This document shows positions 1-5,916 of a stretch of 64,000 nucleotides of DNA, piece by piece. The stretch comes from DASUPK01 sp963800285. Lineage in GTDB: Bacteria > Actinomycetota > Thermoleophilia > Solirubrobacterales > 70-9. Positions within the stretch are counted from its first letter, which is position 1. Each line of letters opens with the position of its first letter. Under the pieces are notes generated by a model, which saw only the letters and a list, made by a program, of their open reading frames with translations, was not told the DNA's origin and did not search any database. The position numbers and the translations under genes were made by a program. The stretch is taken from contig CAWDAL010000014.1 of the NCBI GenBank assembly GCA_963800285.1, positions 186,001-250,000 of the forward strand, in the 5' to 3' direction.

Positions 1-762
1 CACGTAGGTGCTGCCGACCTTGACCTTGGCGACGCCGAGGTCACCGGCCTGGCTCTCGTCGGCGTAGCCGATCGTGCCCTCGCCGGCCTTCACAGCCTGG
101 ATCAGACCCGACGTCTGCGCGCCGGACTCGCCGGTCTTCAGCGGCCAGTTGCCGTCGGCGTCGAAGGTCCAGACGCTCGGAGCGGCCTCGTGGAGATAGT
201 CCGTGAAGTTGAACGTCGTCCCCGACTCGTCCGAACGGTGTACCGGCGTGACCTTCGTGCTGGGCAGGTTCGCGCCCGGGTTGTCCGCCTTGATCGCGGG
301 GTCGTCCCAGGTCGTGATCTCGCCCTTGAAGATCTTCGCGGTCGTCTCCGGGCTGAGCTGCAGGTTGTCGACGCCCGGCAGGTTGTAGACGATCGCCAGC
401 GGCGAGATGTAGTTCGGAATCTCAACCAGCTCGCCGCCCTCACCCGAACAGCGCTGCTGAGCCTTCGGCAGCTCCTCCGAGTCGAACGGCGCGTCGCTGC
501 CGGCGAAGGCGGTCTTGCCGCCGGCGATGAACTGGTCGCGGCCGCCGCCGGAGCCGATCGCGTCGTACGAGACCGTCGCCCCGGAGTTCTGGCCCTCGAA
601 CTTCGCGGTCCAGGCCTCCTGGGCCGCCTGCTGGGCGCTGGAACCGGCGCCCGCGAGGGTGCCCGATACGCCCGATGAGCTGTCGTTGCTCGAGCCGCAG
701 GCGGCGGCCGTGAGGGCCAAGACGGCCGAGGCGGCTGAAACGAGCCACCACTTCCTATTCAT
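1..762 (-). CDS. pstS: Phosphate ABC transporter substrate-binding lipoprotein PstS (3' end beyond the left edge)
   Basis: This is the high-affinity phosphate-binding protein that delivers phosphate to the PstCAB permease. The 254 codons seen are the N-terminal part; the gene runs off the left edge. The start ATG lies 7 nt after a GAGGAG ribosome site. The N terminus is a lipoprotein signal (NRKWW, hydrophobic run, then AACGSS with the lipobox Cys near residue 23). The family core follows: GAGSSAQQAA, SYDAIGSGGGRDQF, FAGSDAPF, then NYISPLAIVYNLPGV and TKVTPVHRSDESGTT, whose Ser/Asp/Arg residues bind phosphate in this family. A degenerate PHO box lies upstream. pstC/pstA/pstB would be expected further left but are not visible. 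Confidence 0.95.
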   Translation of the reverse strand, partial: MNRKWWLVSAASAVLALTAAACGSSNDSSSGVSGTLAGAGSSAQQAAQEAWTAKFEGQNSGATVSYDAIGSGGGRDQFIAGGKTAFAGSDAPFDSEELPKAQQRCSGEGGELVEIPNYISPLAIVYNLPGVDNLQLSPETTAKIFKGEITTWDDPAIKADNPGANLPSTKVTPVHRSDESGTTFNFTDYLHEAAPSVWTFDADGNWPLKTGESGAQTSGLIQAVKAGEGTIGYADESQAGDLGVAKVKVGSTYV

Positions 763-874
763 TGAGTCGCTCCTCTTTCGCATTTCGAAAGGGGCCGGCG
801 GCTCAACGGCTCGCCTCCCCTACGGTCCTTTACCGGCGCGGACCCTCGCAGTGGGCGACTCCCAGTTTGTTACG

Positions 875-907
875 GACGTGTGGCGCAGTTGTAAAAACGC
901 TGTAAAC
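875..907 (-). promoter_or_regulatory. Degenerate triple PHO box upstream of pstS
   Basis: Read on the minus strand, three contiguous 11-nt units occur: GTTTACAGCGT, TTTTACAACTG and CGCCACACGTC. Spacing and the T-T-x-A-C-A core match actinobacterial PhoP boxes, although the third unit is weak. A TAACAA hexamer about 4 nt downstream could serve as the -10. The location, roughly 115 nt before the pstS start, fits PhoP activation. Confidence 0.6.
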
Positions 908-940
908 GGGTCCCGACCGGCGTTCAAGCGCCCGTCGGGC

Positions 941-1309
941 TCAAGCCTGGGGCGAGAAGCGGTAGCCGATGCCGGTGTGGGTGTGGATGAAGCGACGTCC
1001 GGGGAGAGCCCTTTCGAGCTTTGCCCTCAGCCGGCCGACGTAGACGTCGACCGACCGATCGCTCTTCTTGTAGGAGCGGCGCCAGACCGTCTCGTAGAGC
1101 TGCTCCCGGGTCATCACACGCTCGGCGTTGTGAGCGAGCTCGGTGAGGAGCTGCAGCTCCCTGACGGTGAGGACCAGGGGGCGGCCGTCGACGAGCGCCG
1201 CGTGGTCGGCTGGCCTGATCTCCAGGCGCCCCGCGTAGACGGGGGTCTGGTCAAGGCCGGCCAGCGGAATCGTTGACGCTGGGCCCGCGGCGCCGTTCTC
1301 GCCTTCCAT
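941..1309 (-). CDS. Stand-alone OmpR/PhoB-type winged-helix protein without a receiver domain
   Basis: The 122-aa protein consists of about 25 variable residues and then one complete OmpR/PhoB winged-helix DNA-binding domain. Visible are the leading strands (GRLEIRP), the recognition-helix region with SDRSVDVYVGRLRAKLE, and the wing FIHTHTGIGYRF. There is no receiver domain, and no room for one upstream, because a PHO box sits at 1351-1383 and the neighbouring gene ends at 1520. The domain is clearly paralogous to the C terminus of the response regulator at 2385-3191 (shared LEIRP, DRSVDV and IHTH-GIGYRF). Lacking a phospho-acceptor, it would bind DNA constitutively; I infer a modulator or competitor at PHO boxes. 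Start chosen at the only ATG before the domain. Confidence 0.85.
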   Translation of the reverse strand: MEGENGAAGPASTIPLAGLDQTPVYAGRLEIRPADHAALVDGRPLVLTVRELQLLTELAHNAERVMTREQLYETVWRRSYKKSDRSVDVYVGRLRAKLERALPGRRFIHTHTGIGYRFSPQA

Positions 1310-1350
1310 GGCGTCGGAGCTTCCCCGTTGGATGCGGAAAAGTAGTTACG

Positions 1351-1383
1351 GTCGAGTGAACTTCCGGTGAACGCGGTGTGAAG
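1351..1383 (-). promoter_or_regulatory. Textbook triple PHO box before the receiver-less winged-helix gene
   Basis: On the minus strand, three exactly contiguous 11-nt direct repeats are seen: CTTCACACCGC, GTTCACCGGAA and GTTCACTCGAC. They match the actinobacterial PhoP box (GTTCACC units, 11-nt period). A TACTTT hexamer a few bases downstream is a possible -10. The ATG at 1309 follows 41 nt after the last unit. Confidence 0.85.
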
Positions 1384-1519
1384 GTCCGACCGTGAGCACG
1401 CCGTCGGATGCGTTCACCGTAGGCGGATCGGCGAGGTACTCGCGCAGGAATCGCCGCGTCGGCGGCTCCTTCAAGGAGTCTGCGCTTACGTCCATATAGA
1501 GGGGACGGGAGAGGACCCG

Positions 1520-2309
1520 CTAAGCGTGGCCTCGGACCGCGGAGGCCGTGGGCGAGACGCAGCCTCGACCGGCATCGACGGCCACCGGCCGCACGCCCGA
1601 GCCGGGCTCGAGCTGGGTGACGGGCAGGAAACCGATCGCCGCCGGCGATGAGGCCACCCTCCCGCTCAGCTCGTTGGGACCGTCCGCGACGTCGTAGTCG
1701 CTGCGGAGAAGCGGATCGACGGGTCCGAACAGGACCTCCGCCAGCAGCTTGGCCGGCGGCGCATCGGGCTTCCAGCCGACCGGCTCGAGCGGAAGCGGCG
1801 GGAGCGCCGGGTCGAGCTGCGCCCACGAGTCGACGGGGCTTCGGGGTCGCCAGATGGATTTCACCTGGTCCAGAGTGAGGCAGTGGGCGAAGCGGTTCCG
1901 TTCGCTGACCACCATTGCGAGACCCTCCCTCGCGACCACGACCGGCACGAACCTGGTCCCGGAGGCCCGGCACTGCCGCCGCTCGGATCCGTCGAGAGCG
2001 CGGGCGACGGCGGCGACGTCCACCTCACCCGCGCAGAAGAGCGCGATCGCGCTCTCGTCCCCCGAGGCGCCGACCGTCACCCGGACGGCGGGGTGCCGGC
2101 GATGGAATCGGTCGGCGGCGCGATCCAGTAGAGCCCGCATCGCGGCGGAGCCGTCGAGCGTGATCGTCCCGGAGAGCCCATCACGCTTGCGCGTGCGTCC
2201 CTCGCCGCTGCCCCCGCTGGCCGGCGGCGATGCCGACGAGCGCGCCGACGACGATCACCGGTGCCAGCTGGAGTAGGGCTCGCCGCGCACGAGAGAATCT
2301 CCGACGCAT
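1520..2309 (-). CDS. Membrane-anchored PstS-like phosphate-binding domain protein (frameshifted in this sequence)
   Basis: Two frames make up one protein of about 262 aa. Residues 1-30 (from the ATG at 2309) are a basic start and one hydrophobic segment (APVIVVGALVGIAAG), a signal or membrane anchor with no lipobox Cys. The rest is a PBP-like domain: GTITLDGSAAM, VTVGASGDES, FCAGEVDVAAVAR, CLTLDQVKSIWRP, LRSDYDVADGPNE and DAGRGCVSPT, matching PstS/SphX landmarks. The domain is compact; the Ser/Arg-rich phosphate loop seen in the full PstS at 1-762 is not evident. Removing one base from the C5 run at 2211-2215 joins the frames. A perfect PHO box lies upstream. Role inferred: phosphate-starvation-induced binding or sensing protein. 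Confidence 0.75.
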
Positions 2310-2318
2310 CGCCGGCCG

Positions 2319-2372
2319 AGATTAGCCCCGAGCACCTCTTTCGTGTGAATCCGGAGTGAAGGGCCGGTGAAG
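2319..2372 (-). promoter_or_regulatory. Triple PHO box with -10 element before the PstS-like gene
   Basis: On the minus strand the units CTTCACCGGCC, CTTCACTCCGG and ATTCACACGAA (2372-2340) are contiguous 11-nt repeats. A TAATCT -10 hexamer lies at 2324-2319, about 15 nt after the last unit. The ATG at 2309 follows only 9 nt after the -10, so the transcript would be leaderless or nearly so. Confidence 0.8.
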
Positions 2373-2384
2373 GGAGCCGCGGAG

Positions 2385-3191
2385 CTAGCCGGTCCCGCCG
2401 GCCATTTCGGCAAGCGGGGCGGCGTGCTCGACCGAGTCCTCGGCGTCCGCCGCGGGCACGTCGACGGGACCCGCAGCCGAGCCGCCTATGGGCTCCGGAT
2501 CGAAGCGGTACCCGATGCCGAAGTGAGTGTGGATGTAGCGCCAGTTGGCCGAGTGGCGCTGCAGCTTCTGGCGGAGCTTGCGGACGAAGACGTCGACGGA
2601 GCGGTCGCCATGGGCCATCGCGTAGCCCCAGACCTTCTGGTAGATCTCCTCGCGCTCGATCACCTGACCGTGTGCCTCGGCGAGCAGCTGCATCAGCTCG
2701 AACTCCCGGCGCGTGAGGCCGATGCTCTGGCCGCTGACGAAGGCCTGGTACTGGTCAGGACGGATCTCGAGCTCGCCGGTGACCAGCGGCCCGACGTCCT
2801 CCCTGGCGGCGGCGCGCTTGCGGCGCCGGACGACGGCCTCGACGCGGGCCATGACCTCCTCCGGATGCGACGGCTTGCCGATCCAGTCGTCGGCGCCGAG
2901 GCGCAGCCCTCTGACCCGCTGCGCGACGGTCGACTGCGAGGTGCACACCAGCACGCCGAGACCGGGGATCGCCCCGCACACCTTCTCGAGGAACTCCCAG
3001 CCCTGCGGGCCGAGCACGGAGAGGTCGACGAGCAGAGCGTTCAGCTTCATCGCCACGAGTTCCTCGACCGGCACGCTGCCGGCGAGCACGCGGTGCTCCC
3101 AGCCGGCGCCCTCCAGGCGCTTGCTCAGCACGGTGAGGAACGCGCTGTCCGTGTCTATGACAGCCAGCCGAATGCCTGCTTGGTTGTTCAT
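2385..3191 (-). CDS. PhoB/PhoP-like OmpR-family response regulator
   Basis: A two-domain regulator of 268 aa. The receiver occupies residues 7-120: acidic pair D13/D15, phospho-acceptor Asp at about 56 (ALLVDLS), Thr/Ser at 84-85 and Lys106 (IGKPSHP). The winged helix spans about 140-235 (LTRREFELMQLL, GDRSVDVFVRKLRQKLQ, IHTHFGIGYRF). A short acidic/Ala-rich tail follows. I chose the ATG at 3191 because it has a GAGAGGGG site 4 nt upstream and starts just before the first strand; a longer in-frame start exists. No histidine kinase is adjacent. Its place beside pstS and PHO boxes makes it the likely PHO regulator, but OmpR-family paralogues are hard to tell apart. Confidence 0.88.
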   Translation of the reverse strand: MNNQAGIRLAVIDTDSAFLTVLSKRLEGAGWEHRVLAGSVPVEELVAMKLNALLVDLSVLGPQGWEFLEKVCGAIPGLGVLVCTSQSTVAQRVRGLRLGADDWIGKPSHPEEVMARVEAVVRRRKRAAAREDVGPLVTGELEIRPDQYQAFVSGQSIGLTRREFELMQLLAEAHGQVIEREEIYQKVWGYAMAHGDRSVDVFVRKLRQKLQRHSANWRYIHTHFGIGYRFDPEPIGGSAAGPVDVPAADAEDSVEHAAPLAEMAGGTG

Positions 3192-3289
3192 CGAGCCCCT
3201 CTCTCGGACCCGCCCTACCCCCGGGCGCATTGATGAGTCGACTGGATTGTAGGTGCGGGGACGGCGCGGCAAGGCACAGCCCCCGGGCG

Positions 3290-3311
3290 GTTCACCGGAT
3301 TTTCACAGGCA
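3290..3311 (+). promoter_or_regulatory. PHO-box pair on the plus strand upstream of phoB and facing away from it
   Basis: Two contiguous 11-nt units, GTTCACCGGAT and TTTCACAGGCA, read in the plus direction; an isolated GTTCACACCGG follows at 3349-3359. In the boxes at 875, 1351 and 2340 the repeat strand is the transcribed direction, so this box should drive plus-strand transcription toward the terminator at 3415-3454 rather than phoB itself. Autoregulation of phoB from the opposite strand is the alternative. Confidence 0.6.
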
Positions 3312-3324
3312 AATGCCGCAAGAA

Positions 3325-3454
3325 ATGCGCCCAATTCCGTATCCGGATGTTCACACCGGCACCCTCCCCGGCGGACAGACTCCCGCTCACTTTCGAGATT
3401 CCTCTCTCGTCAGCGCGCGCGACCCCTCCCTGCCCCGGGTCGCGCGCTTTTTTT
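3325..3454 (+). ncRNA. Candidate PHO-box-driven small RNA or leader
   Basis: No plausible protein is encoded on the plus strand between the PHO pair (3290-3311) and a strong intrinsic terminator ending at 3454, yet both signals point the same way. A transcript starting near 3325-3340 and ending at 3454 would be about 115-130 nt. It could be a free small RNA or a terminated (attenuated) leader for the metal transporter at 3505. The 5' end is a guess. The gene-free stretch 3192-3504 holds this unit, the PHO boxes and the palindrome at 3455-3487. Confidence 0.4.
3415..3454 (+). terminator. Strong rho-independent terminator
   Basis: An 11-bp perfect stem (GCGCGCGACCC pairing with GGGTCGCGCGC, 3415-3425 and 3437-3447) with an 11-nt loop is followed directly by seven T residues (3448-3454). 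Only the plus direction has the T tract. No upstream plus-strand gene accounts for it. Confidence 0.8.
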
Positions 3455-3487
3455 GGGGTCAGACCCCCTGTTTGCGGATCTGACCCC
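3455..3487. repeat. GGGGTCAGA...TCTGACCCC inverted repeat (REP-like)
   Basis: A 9-bp perfect inverted repeat, GGGGTCAGA at 3455-3463 and TCTGACCCC at 3479-3487, with a 15-nt centre. The first arm runs into CCCCC, so the local palindrome GGGGTCAGACCCC is also formed. It abuts the terminator T tract and lies 17 nt before the CDF transporter start. It resembles REP-type palindromes or an operator; only one copy was noticed in the window. Confidence 0.6.
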
Positions 3488-3504
3488 TGGTGTAATGAAG
3501 CCCG

Positions 3505-4410
3505 ATGGCCCATGCGCATGCCCACTCGCACGCTCCCTCGGCGGACGCCGACGCCAAACGGCTTGGGATCGCCTTCGCGCTGATCCTCGGCTTCATGGCC
3601 GCCGAGGTGGTGGCCGGGATCGTGGGCTCCTCCCTGGCCCTCCTCTCCGATGCCGGTCACATGCTGAGCGATGCGATCGCGCTCGGCCTGGCCCTCACCG
3701 CCCTGCGGCTCGCCGAGCGACCGCCGGAGGGCCGCTACACGTTCGGGCTGAAGAGAGCGGAGATCCTCTCCGCCCAGGTCAACGGCGTCACGCTCCTGCT
3801 GGTCGGCGGGCTGATCGTCTACGAGGGGATCCGCCGCCTGATCGAACCGCCCGCGGTCGAGGGCGGGCTGGTCGTGATCGTCGCCCTCGTCGGCATCGCG
3901 GTCAACCTGATCGCCGCCCGGACCATCGCCGGTGCCGAGCGGCGCAGCCTCAACGTCGAGGGTGCCTTCAAGCACGTGGCGACCGACCTCTTCGCCTTCG
4001 TCGCCACGGCGATCGCCGGTGGCGTCGTGCTGCTCTGGGGCTTCGACCGCGCCGACGGAGTCGCCTCCCTGCTGATCGCCGCGCTGATGCTCTGGGCTTC
4101 GTACGGCCTGCTCCGCGACTCCGGCCGGATCTTCATGGAGGCCGCCCCACCTGACCTCGACCCGCAGCAGATCGGCGAAACCCTGGCCGCGGAGAAGGGC
4201 GTGGTCGAGGTCCACGACCTGCACGTCTGGGAGGTCACCTCGGGGATGCCGGCGATCTCGGCTCATCTGATCGTCGGCCGTGACGCGGACTGCCACGAGG
4301 CGCGCTGGCAGGCGGCGCGTCTGCTCGCCGATCGCTTCGGGATCGAGCACTCGACCCTTCAGGTCGAGCACGAGCACGGCGACGAGCTGCTGCAGATCAG
4401 CTCGGACTAG
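3505..4410 (+). CDS. Cation diffusion facilitator (CzcD/ZitB-type) metal efflux transporter
   Basis: This is a 301-aa CDF antiporter that exports Zn2+ or a similar divalent metal in exchange for protons. The N terminus is His-rich (AHAHAHSHA). Six membrane segments follow. The first metal motif is LLSDAGHMLSDA (D49, H52, D56) in TM2 and the second is FKHVATDLFAF in TM5. A cytoplasmic C-terminal ferredoxin-like domain carries the family motif VHDLHVWEVTSGM. Length is typical. The 3' end overlaps the convergent gene by 14 nt. The PHO-box/terminator unit upstream may act as its leader; otherwise its own promoter lies in 3455-3504. Confidence 0.92.
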   Translation: MAHAHAHSHAPSADADAKRLGIAFALILGFMAAEVVAGIVGSSLALLSDAGHMLSDAIALGLALTALRLAERPPEGRYTFGLKRAEILSAQVNGVTLLLVGGLIVYEGIRRLIEPPAVEGGLVVIVALVGIAVNLIAARTIAGAERRSLNVEGAFKHVATDLFAFVATAIAGGVVLLWGFDRADGVASLLIAALMLWASYGLLRDSGRIFMEAAPPDLDPQQIGETLAAEKGVVEVHDLHVWEVTSGMPAISAHLIVGRDADCHEARWQAARLLADRFGIEHSTLQVEHEHGDELLQISSD

Positions 4411-4654
4411 ACGGCCGATCCGGGCGCTCGCCCGGCTCTCCACCGGTCTGGAACCAGGCGAAGACGAAGCAGGCGAGCGCGACGACGGCGGCAGCAAGCC
4501 CATGCTTGAAGTGGATGTGGCTCGAGCCCGACTCGTGACCCGGGAAGAACGAGGGCAGCGACCCGGCGTCGGTCGTCCAGTAGACGATCGCGAGCGCCAC
4601 GAAGACGATCCCGAGGACGATGGCGGGAATGATGAGCTGCGGGCGCTTGGTCAT
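4397..4654 (-). CDS. Small two-TM membrane protein
   Basis: An 85-aa protein with two hydrophobic segments (about residues 7-26 and 51-68), a polar middle (FFPGHESGSSHIHFKHG) and a Pro/Arg-rich tail. The middle has two closely spaced His residues. The start has an ideal GAGGAGG site. It follows uppP by 10 nt on the same strand, so the two are probably co-transcribed. I do not recognise the family. The stop lies inside the 3' end of the convergent CDF gene. Confidence 0.75.
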   Translation of the reverse strand: MTKRPQLIIPAIVLGIVFVALAIVYWTTDAGSLPSFFPGHESGSSHIHFKHGLAAAVVALACFVFAWFQTGGEPGERPDRPSSPS

Positions 4655-4664
4655 GGGGTCCTCC

Positions 4665-5537
4665 TCAGCTGAGCGCGAAGCCGACCGACAGAGCCGCGCC
4701 CACGACGCAGCAGTAGACGGCGAACGGCGTCAGGCGGTTGGTCTCGAAGAAGCGCAGCAGGAACTTGACGGAGAAGTAGGCGGTCACGGCGGCGCAGAGG
4801 GCGCCGACAAGGGCCTGGCCGCGGACGTGATCGCCCTGCGAACCGAGCAGATCGGGCAGTTTGAGCACCCCGGCCGCTCCGATGATCGGGGTGGCCAGGA
4901 GGAAGGAGAAGCGGGCGGCCTCCTCGTTGGAGAGGCCGGCGACCAGGCCGCCGCCCATGCTGGCCCCCGAGCGGGACAGGCCGGGGATCAGGGCGAGTGC
5001 CTGCGCCGCCCCGATCCCGACGGCGTCGCGGAAGCTGAGGGAGCGGGCGATCACCTCGTCCGAATGGATGCCCTGCTCGGAGCGAACCGGCGCGCGGCGG
5101 CGCAGGGCCTCGGCGCCGAACAGCATCAGCCCGTTGACGAACAGGAAGATCGCGGCCGTCTGGGTGGAGGCGAACAGGGTTCGGAGCGGATGCTCGAGCA
5201 CCAGCCCGAGCAGGCCGGCGGGAATCGTTCCCATCACGAGCAGCCAGCCGAGTTTCGCGTCCGTATCGTCGGGGCCGATGTAGCGGTCCCGCAGCGATCG
5301 GCCCAGGCCCTTGATGATGCGGACCCAATCCTTCAGGAAGAAGAAGAACAGGACGATCGCCGTCGCGCAATGCGTCGCCACCAGGAAGCTCAGGAAGTAG
5401 TCGTCGTCCTGATGGATGTCCCAGCCGAAGACGCGTGGGAGCACGACGCTGTGGCCGAGGCTCGAGATCGGGAAGAGCTCGGAGATGCCCTGGAGCAGGC
5501 CGAGGACGATTGCCTGGAAGTAGGAGATCGGGTCCAT
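4665..5537 (-). CDS. uppP: Undecaprenyl-diphosphatase UppP (BacA)
   Basis: An integral membrane phosphatase that recycles undecaprenyl pyrophosphate to the monophosphate carrier used in cell-wall synthesis; it can confer bacitracin tolerance. The 290-aa length is typical. Signature 1 is QGISELFPISSLGH (Glu20, Ser25-26, His29). Signature 2 is IPGLSRSGASMGGGL with the catalytic-loop Arg. Some seven or eight hydrophobic helices are seen. It heads a minus-strand pair with the 85-aa membrane protein and is divergent from the gene at 5644. Confidence 0.96.
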   Translation of the reverse strand: MDPISYFQAIVLGLLQGISELFPISSLGHSVVLPRVFGWDIHQDDDYFLSFLVATHCATAIVLFFFFLKDWVRIIKGLGRSLRDRYIGPDDTDAKLGWLLVMGTIPAGLLGLVLEHPLRTLFASTQTAAIFLFVNGLMLFGAEALRRRAPVRSEQGIHSDEVIARSLSFRDAVGIGAAQALALIPGLSRSGASMGGGLVAGLSNEEAARFSFLLATPIIGAAGVLKLPDLLGSQGDHVRGQALVGALCAAVTAYFSVKFLLRFFETNRLTPFAVYCCVVGAALSVGFALS

Positions 5538-5586
5538 GCCGGGGTTCCCGGCCGAGACCGGGCGCGGGGCATCCTAGGCGACCGGG

Positions 5587-5604
5587 ACTTAACTTCGCTT
5601 AAGT
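5587..5604. promoter_or_regulatory. ACTTAA-N6-TTAAGT inverted repeat in a divergent promoter
   Basis: A perfect 6-bp inverted repeat (5587-5592 and 5599-5604) with a 6-nt spacer lies in the 106-bp gap between divergent uppP and the small membrane gene. It is AT-rich against a GC-rich background and could be a dimeric operator. A TTAGAT hexamer at 5630-5635 could be the -10 for the rightward gene. Confidence 0.4.
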
Positions 5605-5643
5605 GGCTTCTTAGCCGCTGGCGAGTGCGTTAGATTGCCCGCG

Positions 5644-5904
5644 ATGCGCCTCGCCAACTTCTCTCGTCGCCTCCTTCCCGTGCTGCTCGTCCTGCTGGGA
5701 CTGCTGCTGGAGGCGCCCGCGGCCATGGCGGCTGACGGCGTCGGCACCTACGGCCGCACGGACGACAAGGTCGTCACCTTCTTCGCCTTCGGGCTGATCG
5801 CGTTCTTCGCGATCCTCGTGACGGTCCTCTCCCTGATTCAGATTCGCCTCGATAACCGCAAAGAGAGGCGCACGAAGGACCTCGAGCGCCTCGGAAGTCG
5901 GTAG
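5644..5904 (+). CDS. Small exported or membrane protein with signal peptide and one TM helix
   Basis: An 86-aa protein beginning RLANFSRR. A signal peptide (LLPVLLVLLGLLLEAPAAMAA, probable cleavage after AMA) is followed by a short extracytoplasmic stretch (DGVGTYGRTDDK), a TM helix (VVTFFAFGLIAFFAILVTVL) and a charged cytoplasmic tail (RLDNRKERRTKDLE). The ATG at 5644 is preferred over an in-frame TTG at 5635. It ends 12 nt before the M23 peptidase and probably forms an operon with it, which suggests a cell-envelope role. Family not recognised. Confidence 0.7.
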   Translation: MRLANFSRRLLPVLLVLLGLLLEAPAAMAADGVGTYGRTDDKVVTFFAFGLIAFFAILVTVLSLIQIRLDNRKERRTKDLERLGSR

Positions 5905-5916
5905 CCCCCCGGCGGC

